From assembly GCA_008729055.1 (NCBI GenBank), contig SDUX01000004.1, positions 3,226,172-3,290,171 on the forward strand: DNA of 64,000 bases, read 5' to 3'. The first letter of the stretch is position 1. Each line of letters starts with the position of its first letter. This stretch comes from Pyropia haitanensis. Taxonomy: Eukaryota; Rhodophyta; Bangiophyceae; Bangiales; Bangiaceae. The notes under the pieces are model-generated. The model was not told where the DNA came from. It saw only the letters and a program-made list of their open reading frames with translations, and did not search any database. This document shows positions 1 to 12,321 of this stretch, piece after piece. The translations under genes were made by a program, and so were the position numbers.

Positions 1-1214
1 CCGTCCACCCACGCAATGGCGGGAGCGGTGCCAAACGGCCAGGTCAGGTCATCCCCCCCCCGCGCCCGCCACCGCGGCGCGCCGCCGGCCGACCGGCGGG
101 CCGCCAGGTCACCCGACCGCGCTTTCCGCCAAGGCGGCACCGCCGCCCCCGCGGTGGGCGGCGACGACCCCGCCAACCCCCCGCCCGCCCCCGCCCTCTC
201 CCCCCCTCCCCCCCCCCCCCCCCCACCCGTTTGGGCCGCACCACCGCCACCCCCCCACCGACCCGTCCCAGCCCCCAATGCCCCCGCGCAGCAACCCGCT
301 GCTGATGGCGGGGGCAGCTCTGCCCGCCTCCCGCGCCCCCCCCCCCCACCCCCGCCCCCACCCGACTGCGGGTGTGGCTGGCGTGTCCACCAGCCGCTGC
401 CTACTCGGCGTCGGCCCCGCCCGCGTAGTATGGCAGGCCCGCACGGCGGCGCCCCCCCCCCCCGCTACCGACCCCCACCGCCATCACGCCGTCGCGCAGA
501 TCGGCGGCGCCGCAACCGCCGGGGCGGCCGCGGTATAGGGGCAGCGACGGGGCACCATCAACCCGCCCACCCCCCTTCCACCCCCCCCCACTACCTCTGC
601 GGGCACCGCCGCGTCGCCTGTACGTCGCCTCGTCGGCGGGGCGGTTGAGAGTTTCCCCCCCCTCCCGCCCCCCCCCCCCCCCCCCCCCCCCCCCCGCGCC
701 GCCCTTCCCCCCAACCCCGCCTAGTTGTCCCCCACCCCGCACGGCGACGGCGCGCGCCACGCATCCCCCGCCCACGCACGCCTCTGCCCAACGCCCCCCT
801 CCACTCCCTGCCCCGCCCTGCTGCGCTGCCCTGCGTTGCTGCCCCCCCCCCCCCCCCCCCCTGCCGCCCCTCCCTCACTTTCGGCCCTCTACCCGCCGCC
901 GCTACCCGCCGCGCACCCTCTCTACCCGCCGCTGCCATCCGCCGCGCCCCCGCCGGCTCGCCAGCGGGGCTGCCTCCCCGCACCCGCGGCGTCGGCCTTG
1001 GCGCCGCGGCTTCTGTCGCCCCCCCCCACCCCTCCTTCCCTCCCCCCTTGTCCCCGGCGCGAGCATCCCGCCTCCTCCGTGGTGTGGGCCGCCGTCACCA
1101 CCACGACCTCCCCCATACCAACGACACCAACCACCTGCCCCGGTCACCACCACGCCCACCACCACTGACGCCACCACCGCCACCACCCCCTGGGGGTCAC
1201 CCACGGCCCCACCG
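1..1214. other. Low-complexity GC-rich stretch, no supported gene
   Basis: This 1.2 kb is dominated by runs of C (for example near 200-225, 660-700 and 840-862) and Pro/Arg/Gly-coding triplets on both strands. Every frame is open for long distances, but none gives a recognisable domain. It may be the 5' region or an N-terminal extension of the bZIP gene that follows, because frame 0 stays open from 645 into that gene. Confidence 0.5.
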
Positions 1215-1347
1215 ATGATGGGGGACGAGGGGCGGCGGCAACGCACGTCGGGCGCCCCTCCCTTCCCCGCCACCGATGGCCACGCGGCGGGCCCGCCCCT
1301 GCCTGACTTTGCGACCGGCGGTGGCGGTGGCGGTGGCGGCGGCGGCG

Positions 1348-1393
<46 letters not shown>

Positions 1394-3258
1394 GGCGGGC
1401 GCGCCGCTGCCGCCACCACCCCAGCTGCCGGCGCTGCCACCACCGCCGCACCCGCCGCCTCCGCCGCCGCTGCCGCCACCGCAGCCGCTCTTGAGCCTGC
1501 CGGTGGGGCCCCCTATCGGCGGTGGTGGTGGCGCGGGGGGTGCGGGGGGCGGCGGCGGCGGTGGCTACCACCCGTCCCGCTCGCCGCTCTGGTTCTCCAC
1601 GGGCGCCGGTGGGGGGGGTGGCGGTGGCGCCGCCGCCACCGGCGGCGCCTACTGGAGCGTTGGCGGCGGCGCCGGCGGCGGCCTGCCGCCGGGCGCGCGG
1701 ATGAGCATGGGCAGCACGACGGGCGGCGGCGGGAGCGGCGGCACGCCGTCGCCCGCGGGCAGCCGCCCCGGCAGCGCCGCGTGGCGGGTGGGTGGCGGCG
1801 GCGGCGGCGGCGGCGGCGGGCCGGGCTCTCGCGACTCGGAGTTTATCGACCAGCTGATCACGTACGTGCAGGGGAGTGGCGGCGAGCCGGGGGGGGGAGG
1901 GGGGGGGGGGTGGGCGCCGCGGGCTATGAGCCGGGGGGGGGGTCGGAGGCGTTGGCGGCGTCGGCGGCTACGCCGACCGCCGTGGCAGCGGCGGCTATGA
2001 GGGAGGGGGGGGCGCCGGCGGCGTCGGTGGCGTCGGCGGCTACGCCGACCGCCGTGGCAGCGGCGGCTACGGCCCAGGCGTCGGCGCCGCCTCCCCGCTG
2101 CCGGGCGGGCGCCGCCCCATGTCGATTGACATGACCGCGTACGCGTCGGCGATGCAGCCGCCGGCGGCGTCGGCTGGCGGCGGTGGCGGCGGCCGCCGCG
2201 GCGGGCCGGCGGACCACGGCCTCGGCATTGGCGGCCTTGGCGGCATGGGCGGCGGCGGTGGGCTGGGCGGCGGCGGGGGCGGCGGCTTTGGCATACCGCC
2301 CGCCGGCTACACGCCGTCCCCCGGCGGCTCGCGGCGGATGTCCACGTCCACCATGGACGGGCTGGTGGACCCGCTGCTGATGGCCACCCCGTGGAGCGTG
2401 CCGACCCCGTCGCCGCCGCCCGCGCCGGGCGGCGAGGGGGGGGCGGGGGGGGCGGGGGTCCGCCTGTCCGCGGGCTTTGCCGCCGCCATCTTTGGCGCGG
2501 CGGACGTTGGGGGGGGGGTGGCGCCGCCCCTCGGCGGCGTGCCACCCGATGACGACGGCACCGCCGGCGGTGGGGGGGGGGGCGGGGGGGGGGTGGGCGC
2601 CGCCGAGGGGGGGGGCGCCGCCGCGGGGGGGGGGGGGGAGGGCGCCCGCCGTGGTACGCGGTCGGCTCGCCGCCGCCGCTGCCGTCCCACGCGGCGTCGG
2701 CGGGGGGGGCGGGTACGGCGCTGGCGGGGGGTCCCCGTTTGGGCCGCCAGGGGGGAGCGGCGCCGCCGGCCACCCGCCGCCGCCCGCGTATGCCAGCGGC
2801 AGTGGCAGCGGCAGCTACGGTGCGGCGGCGCCCTACTTCTTGGCCCCCGACGGCGCCGCGGGGGGGGGTGGTGGTGGCAGCGGCGGGGCGGGTGGGGGGC
2901 GGGACGCTGCCGCCGCGGCGGTGGGGGTCTTCCTCGGGTCGGCCGATCCGCCGGCGGGTGCCGACGGGGACGAGAACGCGATCGGCGGCGGCAGCAGCGG
3001 CGGCGGTGCCGGCAGCCGCCGGCACTCGGCCAGCCTGCCGCCGCCGCGGCCGGTTAGCTCGGTGCTGAGCTACCTGCCGCCGCCGCCCGAGGGGGGAGGG
3101 CCCGCGGCCGGATTCCTCCCAGATTATGGGGTTGGTAGTGGCCGGGGAGGGGGGGGCGACGTCGGCAGTGCCAGTGGTAGCGGCGCCGGCGTCACCGGCA
3201 CGGGTGGCATGAGCACCCCCGCCGGTGGTGCTCGGCACGTCCTCGGTGGCGTCGGCGT

Positions 3259-3291
<33 letters not shown>

Positions 3292-5852
3292 TGGTGGTGG
3301 TGGTGGTGGTGGCGGTGGTGGCGGTGGCGGCGGGGACGGGGCGCTCCCGCCCGTCGGTACCGCCGACGACCCGGCCGCCGCGCCGGCTTGGTTCCCTCCG
3401 CCGCTGCCCGGCCACCCCCCCGCGGGTGGCGTCATCCACAACCTGCCGTCGGGGTTTGGGTACATCCGTGGCGGCGCCGGCGGGGCGGCGCCGCCGCTGG
3501 CGCTCGCGCCCGCCATCCCCGCCGCGATACCGGCCGCCGCCGACGACGCATCGGCGGCGGCGGCGGCGGCCAAACCCACCCCCATGACCACCGAACCCGT
3601 CGTGCCGCCACCGCTGCTGCCGTTGACGCCGCTGCCGCCGCTGCCGTCGGTGGGGGCGGTGGCCGCCGCCACCGCCACCGCGCCCGCAGAGGCTGCGGCG
3701 CAAAGGCGGCAACCCGTGCCCCCGGCGGCGCCCCCCCTTCAAGGTCACGACGCGCCCGGACTGGTGGACGACGAGTACGCAGACAAGGAGAACGAGGTGA
3801 TGGCCGGCAGCGGCTCGACGCCGCGCGGCAGCGCCGGCAGCAATGGCAGCAGCGGCGGGCCGGAAAAGTCTTTTTCGGGCTCTGGCTCGGGCGGCAGCAG
3901 CCGCGGCAGCGGTGGCAGCCGCGGCAGCGGCCGCATGTGGGGCGTCCGCCGGCCGGTGCTCGCCCCGGCGCACTCGCCGACGCCACTCGTCGGCGTCGAG
4001 GGGGGGGGGCGGGCGGCGTGGGGGGGGGCGGGGGGGCGTTGGACGCCTCCGCCACCGCCGCCGGCGCCGTGGCGGCGGCGGTCGCCGCCCCCCACGGCGG
4101 CGACGGGTGGAACCACTGGACGCCACAGCCGCACCCCCCCGCCGGCGGCGACGCGGCGGCGCGGACCGCGTTTGTGCCTGCTCCACCGGTGCTGCTGCCT
4201 GCGGCGCTGCCGCCGCTGCCGTCGGCCATGGCGGGAGTGCGGCCCGGCCGTGACGGCGGTGGTGGTGACGGCCTGAATGCCGCCACCGCCGCCGCGTATG
4301 GCGGCTTCTACCCCCCCCCCGCCGCCACCACCGCCGCCGTGGCGGCGGCGGCAGCGGGGCGGAGCTACTTGGGCGCCGACGACGCGCGGGGGCATCTGCG
4401 GCTACCGGCAGACCTGGGCATCCTCGACGCGGCCGCCGCGGCGGCGTCGCCGCCACGGCCGCCTGCGGTACCGGCCGGCCGGCCTGGGGGGGGGGGCGAA
4501 TTGGCGCCCCACTTCGGCGGCGGCCGCGGTGGCGGCGGCGGCGGGGACGCCAGGGTGGGCGTGCCCGCGTCCCCGTTTCGGTCGCCGCCGCCACCGTCGG
4601 CGGCGGCGTCCGCCGCGGCCATGGCCGGCGGCGCGGGGCCATCGTCGCCGCCGCACCCGCCGGCGGGGGCGCTGCCACGGGCGGGGACCCCCCCCACGTC
4701 CCCCCCCTCCCTCGCCACTCTCCACCTCTCTGACGGCCGCCGCGACGGCGTCACCCGCACACTGTCGGGCCTCCGCCAGTCGCTCGCGAGCGCCGCGTCG
4801 GGCCGGTCGGCCGCGGCCGCGGCCGCTGCCGCGGCTGTCGGCGGCGGCGGGGGGGCCGGGGGGGCCGTGCCGCCCCCGCCGCCGGGCCGCCGTGGCAGCC
4901 GCCGGGTGGTGGCGGGCGTGGCCGCCGCCGCCGCGTCGGCGCTCCGGCGCGTGCGCCCGTCGTCGTCTGCGTCGGCGGCGGCGCACGCGGCGGCGCACGC
5001 GGCAGTGGTGGGGCCCGCGGGCACACCCGGCGGCGGCGGCGGCGGCGGCGGCGGTGGCTTTGGCGGAGGTGGCGGCGGCGTCAGCGGCTACGGTGGCGGG
5101 GGTGGCGGTGGGCTGTCGGCGCTGCTGCCGCCCCCCCCAGCGCTGCCGCCCCCCCCCCCCGCGTTGCCGTCGCCGCTCCCCCCCGGCCGCGCCCCCCCCC
5201 GTCGGCGGGCCGTGGGGGTGGCAGCGTCTCCCCCCCTCCGGGCGTCTACGCCACAGCCCGTGCAAGCAGCTCGTCGTCGCCGCCCCGCTCTGTCAGTGGC
5301 GGACCCGCCGGCGGCGGCGGCAGCCCCGGCTCGCCACTGGCGGTCGGCAGCATTGGCAGTGGCGGCGGCGGCGGAGGTGGGGCGGCCGCGTCGGCGTCGG
5401 CGGCGCTGACGCCCAAAGAGCGCAAGGCGCGGCGGCGGCAAAAGAACAAGGAGTCGGCGGAAAAGTTCCGCGCCAAGCGCCGCCAGTACGACGCGGACCT
5501 CGAGGCCGAGGGCGCCCGCCTCACCGCCGTGCACGGGCGGCTGGAGCGGACGCTCGCGGAGCTCGCCACCACCGCCGCCGCGCTCGAGGCGTGCCTCGCC
5601 GACGTGGACCCGCCGGCGGTGCCGCCGCTGCTGCCGGCGGCGGCGGCGGCGGCCATGGGCGCACGGCCACCGCCGGGGGGGAGGGGGGGGCGGGGGGGGC
5701 GGGGAGCCGGCGTCCGACTCGGGCGCGGCTGCCGCCGCCGCCAGCGCCAGGGGGGGAGCGGGGGGTGGGGGGGAGGCGCTGGGACCGCGGCCCAGCAGGG
5801 GGCGGCGTCGCGCCGGGCCAGGGGGGAAGAGGGGGGGGGAGCGCCGGGATGA
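1215..5852 (+). CDS. Large Gly/Pro/Ala-rich protein with C-terminal bZIP domain
   Basis: Probable DNA-binding transcription factor. The firm part is the C-terminal bZIP at about 5406-5600. Its basic region reads RRRQKNKESAEKFRAKRR, fitting the bZIP pattern N-x2-SA-x2-F-R, with Phe in place of the common Ser/Cys. Five leucines follow at exact seven-residue spacing, the first just after YDAD. Upstream lie roughly 1,350 codons of Gly, Pro, Ala and Ser runs with short non-repetitive pieces such as DSEFIDQLITYVQ (about 1834) and DDEYADKENEVM (about 3769). The natural reading moves between the three + frames near 1890-1925, 2575-2720, 4000-4030, 5195-5215 and 5680-5705, each time in G or C runs, so the gene is one span with homopolymer frameshifts, or less likely several exons. 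The start is the tandem ATG at 1215/1218, chosen because frame 0 looks protein-like from there. The stop is TGA at 5850 or TAG at 5855, depending on the last run. Confidence 0.6.
1957..2072 (+). repeat. Direct repeat of about 42 nt within the bZIP gene
   Basis: Two near-identical copies (about 1957-1998 and 2031-2072) encode GGYADRRGSGGY in the natural frame. The repeat is in-frame, so it looks like an expanded protein motif, not a mobile element. Confidence 0.7.
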
Positions 5853-6753
5853 GCTAGCCCTGTGCGGTGGACGGGTAGGGGCGGGGGGGGTGGTGAGGAG
5901 TGGCGGGGAGGAGGCGGCGCGGTGGCGCCGCCGTGGGCCACGAGCGTGCATAGCAGGGCGGACGGAGGGCAGCGGCGGTGTAGATGCGTGAAAGGACTCC
6001 ATGCATGACTCACGAGGCGGTGGTGCTGCAGACGGGCGTGACGCGCCTGGAGTGTGGAAAGTGCGGGGATGGGTCACCGGTCTAGCTCGGCCAGGAGCGC
6101 GTCATCAAGAGCCCGAGGCCACAGGAGCAAAGCGCCGTGCAACCGGTGATACCGGGAATGCCGCCTACAAGGAAGAGCAAAGGCAGTGAGCAAAGCCAGC
6201 CGGCCGCCTCTGGCGGTGGTCTGCCCACGCCTCAAGAGCTCCGCCTCACGCTCTCCCACGAGCCCCCGCTCGCGTGGGGGTGGCCGCACCGCCCGTCTCC
6301 AACGCCCAGCGGCGGTGGCCACCAGGCCACGCCCACGTGCGGCAACCACAGCACCCCCGTTGCACCCCAGCAGCGGCGTTTGCCTGCACAGGCCCGACGG
6401 TGCACGGCGGAGGCGCCCGAGCCGACTCGATGCTGCCAGTGGCGCGGCATCCCGCAGGCAATGGTCGCGGCATGCGCCGCGGCTCGTCGGGCGGGCGGCC
6501 GCTCGCGGCGGCAGCCGCGGCACAGGTCGCCAGACAAATCTCCGCCCCCTCTGGCCGGCTGCTCGCGCAGCCGGCGGCCGGCACAACGTGGGAAAAACTT
6601 GGCACATACTGGACGCCAGCGCATGTCAACGCGCCGCTGTGCCGCGCAAAGCAAGTCCCCCATGATGCAGGTTACCGGCAGGTGCCAACAGCTGGGTGAA
6701 GCGGCCGCCAGCGCAATCGCCGCCGCCCGTGCGCCCACCGCCACCAACCAAAG
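5853..6753. other. Intergenic region between bZIP gene and Misato gene
   Basis: About 0.9 kb between the 3' ends of the two convergent genes. From about 5990 the composition is more mixed than in the flanks. Several short ORFs exist on both strands, but none has a recognisable domain or clean start context. Confidence 0.5.

Positions 6754-6793
<40 letters not shown>
6754..6793. repeat. Poly-A homopolymer of 40 nt
   Basis: An uninterrupted run of 40 A lies 20 nt beyond the stop of the minus-strand Misato gene, where it reads as poly-T. It is a mononucleotide microsatellite. It could also be the scar of a retroposed poly-A tail on the + strand, but no matching gene copy is visible 5' of it. 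Confidence 0.85.
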
Positions 6794-6796
<3 letters not shown>

Positions 6797-6813
6797 GCCC
6801 CGCGCCGCGCTCT

Positions 6814-8724
6814 TCACAGCGTCGCGTAGTCGTCGGCGAGCCCCGTCAGCGTCTCGGCCGCGTCGGCGGTGCCGTCCCCCCCCGCCCGCCGCAGCGCGGC
6901 GGCGCCCCCATCGGCGGTCGCGACCGACCACCCCCCCCCCTCGGTCGTCAACGCGGTCAGCACGGCGGCCTCGGTCAGCTCGACCCCCCACGCGCCGTCC
7001 GACGCGGCGGCCGGCCGGGCCACCGCCAGCGCCTCCCCGCGGGGGCCAAACATGCGCCCAAAGACGCGGGGGTACGGCACCGGCAGCGCGACGGGCGCGG
7101 CCACGACCGCCACGCCGGTGCGGCCCGCCGCGGCGGCCGCCGCCTCGGTCGCGTCGGCGTGGTCGGCGAGCGCCGCCGCCGCCGCCGCCGCCGCGGCCGC
7201 GTCGGGAGGGGTCAGGCCGACGCCGCGCAGGCACACCGCCTCCGCCGCCACCGACACGCCCGCGGCCGCGGCGGTCGCGCCGGGCCGCCGGCCGCCGCCG
7301 CCGCCGCCACCGTGGCGGCGGGCGCCGCCGGCCGCCGCCGCCGCCTCGGCCGCCTCCTCATCCGACGAGTCGACGCCCTCGCCGTACCGCCGCCGCGGCG
7401 GCCGCCGCGGGCGCCCGCCCCCGACCGTCCGGCTCCGCCGTGGCGCCGACGACAGCGGCACCATGGCGGGGGAGGTGGCGAGGCGGCCCAGCCCCGCGGC
7501 GAGCTGCGTGGACAGCCGCAGCCCCGGCGCACGCGCGAGCGGCAGGCACAGCCGCGGGCGGGAGAGCACCGCCCACGGGCCGGGCCGCAGGCGGTCGAGC
7601 AGCTGGCCGAGCGACGCAACGTCGCCCGCCGCGCCCGGCCCGTCGCGGCGGCCGGGGGTGGCGGTCGCCACCTCCAGCGCCGTCGCCAGCAGCGCCGCCG
7701 ACGGGTAGGCCGCCGACGGGTCGACGCGCCACGCGCCGCCGGGGCCCGTCACGGACCAGCCGCCGCCGGGGCGGCGGCTCGCCGCGCCCGCCCACCCGCG
7801 GGTGGTGAGCGGGACGTACGTCGCGCCCGCGTCGGCGGCGGCGGCGAGCAGCCACCCCTCGCACGCGTCGGCGGCGGCGGTGGCGGCGGCGGCGGCCGCC
7901 GCGGCCGCCGTCGGCGGGGCGCCCCCCCCGGCGGCCGACGCGGCGGGGGCGTCGACAAACGGGGCGGCGCCAACGACGAGCAGCGGCGTGGCCGGGGAGA
8001 GGAGCTCATCGCGGAGGGCGGCGAGGAGCCCCCCCCCCACCGCCGCCATCCCCGTCCGCGACTCGGACAGCAGCTGCACGCCGCCGAGGCGGTCCGCCTC
8101 CTCGGCCAGCCGCCGCACCCGCTCCACCGCCGCGGCGAGCAGGCCGCCGCCCTCATCGCCGCCGTCGGCAGCGGCGGCGGGACCCGCCGCGGCGGCCATC
8201 CCCGCCGCCAAGGAGGCGAGGCTCGCGTCGCCGCCGCCGCCGCCGCCGCCAAAGGTGAGCAGCGAGTGCCGCCACAGCGGCACCTTTAGGTAGTCACTCC
8301 AGTAGCGCACCGCGGCGGGGTCCTCCAGCCGCCGCGCCGCCAGCACGTCCGCGTCTTCCACGGGAGGGGGGGGTGTGCCGTCCGTGGCGGGGCGGGCGGC
8401 GGGGAACCCGGCCGCCACGCCGCCGCCGGCCGCAGCCGCCGCGTCAGCCGCCGCCAGCGCCGCCGCGTAGGGCGACGGGTGGATGGGCGTGGCGGCGTAG
8501 CGGACGGTGCGGCCCGCCCACGGCGCGCCGCCGGGGGAGGTGCCGCCGCCTGCCGCCGCGGCGGGCAGCTGGTGGGTGGCGGCACCAATGGCGGCTTCCG
8601 CGGCCGCCGCCGTGGCGGCACCCCCGCCTGGCGGCCACACCCGTGCGCCGCCCGCCGCCGCCGCCGCCGTACCGTTGGCAACGCCCCCGGTGGTGGCTGA
8701 CGTCGTGGGGGCGGTTGCGGCCGC

Positions 8725-8773
<49 letters not shown>

Positions 8774-9059
8774 TCGGCCTCTGCGGCTGCCGCCGGGGAC
8801 CACGGCCGGACGGTGCCGTCGGCGCGGAGGGCGCCCGCCCCCCCCCCCCCTCGACCATCACCACCGCCGGGGTGAGGGTGACCCCGCCGCCGCGCCCCGC
8901 CGGCGGGGTCACCCGCCAGGCGGGCGCGCCGGCGGGGGCGACGCCCGACCCGGCCGCGCCGCTGAGCGCGACCGCCTCGTCGCCCAGGTTCCAGTAGTGC
9001 GCGCCAACGTGGTTGGCGTACGTCCCCACCTGGACGGTCAGCACGGGGGGTGGCCCCAT
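6814..9059 (-). CDS. DML1: Misato/DML1 family protein
   Basis: Homologue of Misato (MSTO1/Dml1), a tubulin/FtsZ-related protein involved in mitochondrial distribution and morphology and in spindle assembly in other eukaryotes. The N-terminus (from 9059) carries the family signature as GTYANHVGAHYWNL. Further on are RYWSDYLKVPLWRHSLL (about 8310-8260), matching the family's W-S-D-[YF]-L segment, and RRLAEEADRLGGVQLL followed by an Asp/Glu-rich loop (about 8115-8000), matching the segment that follows in Misato proteins. The ATG at 9057-9059 starts the recognisable domain. One frame change is needed at the 13-C run near 8839-8851. Ala and Gly runs (about 8705-8790 and 7860-7930) sit between conserved blocks. 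The C-terminus ends DDYATL at 6814. About 745 residues is longer than typical family members, the excess being low-complexity insertions. Confidence 0.85.
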
Positions 9060-9073
9060 GGCGGCCCCGACGC

Positions 9074-9105
<32 letters not shown>

Positions 9106-10109
9106 AGCTAGGGCGGCGGCGACGGGGGCGGCCGCGGGGCGGCCGTGGTGGCCGTCGCAGTCGTGGTGGTGGTGGTGGCGGCGGCCGCGCAAGGCAAAGA
9201 AGCCACCGGAATGAGGTGTGGGGGAGGGGTGGAGGAGGCGGGAGACAGTGGGAGAGCGGAGAAGCGGGGGGGTGCCAAGGGGGTAAGGGGCGGGCGGAGG
9301 GCGTGAGGAGGGGCGCGGAGGCGGGCGGGCAGCGGACGGCGGGCGGGGGTGCCGCCTCCGCGATGCACACCTTCATTGGGTGTAGACAGCCTGTTTACGA
9401 GTGGAAGAAACGAGTTAGCGCTGCACGCCACCAATTTCAAGTCACGTGGGGGCCCCGATGGATCCCGCAGGGGACACCAATTATGGACAAGGACGTACTT
9501 TCGCGTTCCTCCACAGGATCTCGCGTCACCTTTTGTGGAACACAGACGGATCTCTGTGTGGCAAGCTCACGTTCCGCCCTGGCCATCCGTGTCGCGCGCC
9601 GCGATCCCCGCGGCCTCTCGCTGGGCCCGCCTCGATGAGCCGTTGAGCTCGCCCGCCCGCGCGGCCCGCCCGCCAATGTGCGCGACGCGATCGCGGCGGC
9701 GCGGCGGCGGCGTCCGCAGCGCGGCGCTCCGCAGACGCGCCGCCGCCGCCGCCGCGGCGGCGCGCGTCCGGCCGCGGGCCTCTCTCCCCGCACGCGCGCG
9801 ACGGCCGCCCGCCGGTCGTGGGGTGCCGACGGCGGCTGGGGGTTGGTGGCTGTCGGGGGCGCCCCGCTGCCCACCGCGGGTGCTGGCGGTCCGCAGGTGG
9901 TGGTGGTGGTGCGGCGGCGCGGCGGCCGCGGCGGCGGTAGGTGTGGCGGCGGCCGCGGCGATCACACGCGCGGCGGCGGCGGCGGCGATCGCGGGCGTGG
10001 CGGCGGCGGCGGCGATCGCGGGCGTGGCGGCGGCCGCGGCGATCGCGGGCGTGGCGGCGGCACCGGCGGCGGCGGCGGCGGCGGTAGTAGGCGTGGTGGC
10101 GGCGGCGGC

Positions 10110-10141
<32 letters not shown>

Positions 10142-10442
10142 TGGCGGCGGCCGCACGTTCCAGGCGCGGCGCGGCGGCAGCGTGCGCGCCCCCCCTCCCC
10201 CCCCCCCCCCCCCCCCCGGCCGTCGCGTCAATCCATGGCGGTACCCCCCGCGGCGGCGCGTGTGCACACCAAAGCGCAGGGGTAGGTAGGTTGTGGGAGA
10301 CCATCGCGGCGGGGGGGGGGGGGGAGAAGCGCCCGTGCGGACGGGCCAGCCGGTGGGGAGGGGGGGAGACACCCACGCCGGGGTCCCCGCGACGCGGCGC
10401 GCCGCCGCCGTCGGCCGCCGCCGCCGCCCGGCGCGGGTGGTC
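9060..10442. other. Intergenic region with GC minisatellite
   Basis: This lies between the divergently oriented Misato and TDT genes and probably holds both promoters. 9364-9560 is clearly lower in GC than its surroundings. 9950-10067 is a GC-rich minisatellite. 10190-10220 and 10310-10322 are C and G runs. Open frames exist on both strands but none looks like a real protein. Confidence 0.5.
9950..10067. repeat. Minisatellite, unit about 30 bp, four copies
   Basis: Imperfect tandem copies built around GGCGATCGCGGGCGTGGCGG. The first copy is diverged (GATCACACGCGC). The array lies upstream of the TDT channel gene. Confidence 0.75.
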
Positions 10443-12321
10443 ATGGAGGCGGCAGCGGCGGCGGGGGAGGCGGACCGCCCGGCGGCGGCCAATGGTAGGC
10501 GGCTGCCGGCGGCGGCGGCCGCCGCCACGCCACGGCGTGGTGGCTGGGGCGGCCGCCCGGGTGGCGGCAGCGGCGGCCGCAGCGGCGGTGGCGGCGACGG
10601 CGGCAGCGGCGGCGGTGGCGGCGGCGGTGGCGGCGGCGACGACGGCGGCGGCGGCGGCGGCGGCGGCAGCACGGTTGTCGCGCTGGCGGCGGATCCCCCC
10701 CCCCCCCTACACCCCCACCCCCCCCCCCCCCCTCCGACACGGACGCGGCACTCCCCGCGGCCGCGGCGGCCATCCGCGCGACGCTCTCCTGGCCGCGGGC
10801 GGTGGTCATCCAAGCGACCGCCGCGGCGGCGGGCCCCGCGCTCGGCCTCGCCGCCGCGGCGGGCCTGTGGCGGACGCTCGCCGCCGCGTACACGCCCGCC
10901 CGCCCGCCCGCCGCGATTGCCGACGGCCTCTGGGTGGCGGCGGTGGCGGTGGCGGCCGCGACGGCGGCGCTGTGGGGCGGCCGCCTCGCCGTCGCGCCCG
11001 CCGCGGTCGCGGCGGACGTGCGGGACGCGCGGCGGGCGAATTTTTTTTTCGCGCCCGTCCTCCTCGCCGCCGCCCTCGCCGCCGCCGCGCCGCGGCGCGT
11101 CGCGTCGCGGCGGGCGGCGGTGGGCGTGTTTTGGGTGGCGGTGGGCGTGCAGCTGGCGCTGACGCTGCTGCTGTATGGGGGGTGGCTGTTTGGGGCGCCC
11201 CACTCGCTGCGGCGCGTCCACCCGCTGTACTTTATGGTGCGTTTTTTGCAGAGGGCGCCGCGCGCGCGCGCGGGGTGCGGCCTCCCGCTCCTTCCTCGTC
11301 CGCTCCTTCCGCCGCCTCCCGTCTGCTCCTCTGGCTCCCCCGTCGTTGTTTACCGGGCCAACGAGACACAGTAGGGCGGTGGGTTGGGCGGCGTCGCTGG
11401 CGCACACCCGTCGGCGGTAGTAGACTAACGCGCGCGCCCACAGGCGGTCATTGGCTTTTTTCTGCTCGCCCGCCTCGGCGCCGACGCTGGCGTCGAGCCC
11501 GACGCGGTCGCGTTTGTCTTTTCCGTCGGCGCCCTCTTTTGGGTGCAAGTCTTTGTGACGCTCTTCTCCTCGCTCAGCGCGGTGCTGGCGGTCAAGCGGG
11601 AGACCCCACAGCCGACCGTCTTCCTGTTTGTCGCGCCCCCGTCGGCCGCGTCGCTCGCCTGGGTCGCCATGACCCGCGCCGCCGCCGCCGACACCGCCTC
11701 CACCGCCGCCACCGCCACCACCACCGCCACCGCCGCCACCGCCACCACCACCGCCACCACCGCCGCCACCGCCGCCGCCGCGGCGGCCGCCGCCACCGCC
11801 GCCGCCGCCACCGCGGACCCCGCTGCGGCGGCGGCGGCGACGGTGGCGGCGGCCGCGCTCCCCCCCCCCCCCCCCCCCCCCCCGCCCTGTCCGTCGGCCG
11901 CTTCTTCTTCCACGTGTCGGCCTTCCTCCTCCTCCTCGTCCTGCGGCTGGTGCCCCTCTACTGGCGCGCGCCCTTCTCCCTCACCTGGTGGGCCACCGTC
12001 TTCCCGCTGTGCCTCGCCGCCACCGCCTGGGTCACCACCGCCGCGGAGATGCGGGCGGGGACGCCGTTTTGGGTCGCCACGACCGCGGTGGTGGTCGTTG
12101 CCAACGCGGCGGTGGTGGGCGTCGCGGCCGCGACGGTGGTGGCCGCCGCGCGGGGGCGGCTGCCGGGGTGTGACGCGAGCCTCGTGGCGTACGCGCGGTC
12201 GCGGGGGGGGGGGTGGCGGGCGTTGAGGGGGGGGGGGGGGGGACGACGCCGCCCCCGACGTGGCCGCGCCGCCGCACGAGCGGGGGGTGGAAGCGCGGCA
12301 GGGGGGGTGGCCCGCCGCTGA
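10443..12321 (+). CDS. TDT/SLAC1-type anion channel, two exons
   Basis: Multi-pass membrane protein of the tellurite-resistance/dicarboxylate transporter family, which includes plant S-type anion channel SLAC1 and bacterial TehA. Family blocks in order: RRANFFFAPVLLAAAL (about 11033-11080), LLYGGWLFG (about 11168-11197), HPLYFM (11219-11236), joined through an intron to AVIGFFLLARLGADAG (from 11444), then FVFSVGALFWVQVFVTLF, QPTVFLFVAPPSAASLAW and, after a Thr/Ala/Pro insertion (11690-11885), VGRFFFHVSAFLLLLVLRL and FSLTWWATVFPLCLAATAW. The intron is 11237-11443, phase 0, GTGCGT...CAG. Frame changes lie in C runs near 10695-10735 and 11865-11883, and perhaps in G runs near 12208-12241. The ATG at 10443 (context TCATGGAG) is the likely start. 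The stop at 12319 is the first in the last frame and could shift with the G runs. Substrate not predictable from sequence. Confidence 0.75.
11237..11443 (+). other. Spliceosomal intron in the TDT channel gene
   Basis: Donor GTGCGT and acceptor CCCACAG flank 207 bp. Removing it joins HPLYFM to AVIGFFLLA in phase 0, restoring the family motif in which the HP-x-Y block runs into the next membrane helix. The intron frame itself contains stops and non-conserved sequence. Confidence 0.8.

Noticed and set aside
1649..4678. A 1,009-codon minus-strand frame opposite the bZIP gene
   Set aside because: Pure Arg/Pro/Ala sequence that mirrors Gly/Ala-rich coding on the + strand; no domain.
9349..10442. 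Open + frame continuous with the TDT gene region
   Set aside because: It reads as Ala/Arg repeats from a minisatellite, has no ATG in good context, and the channel similarity starts only after 10736.
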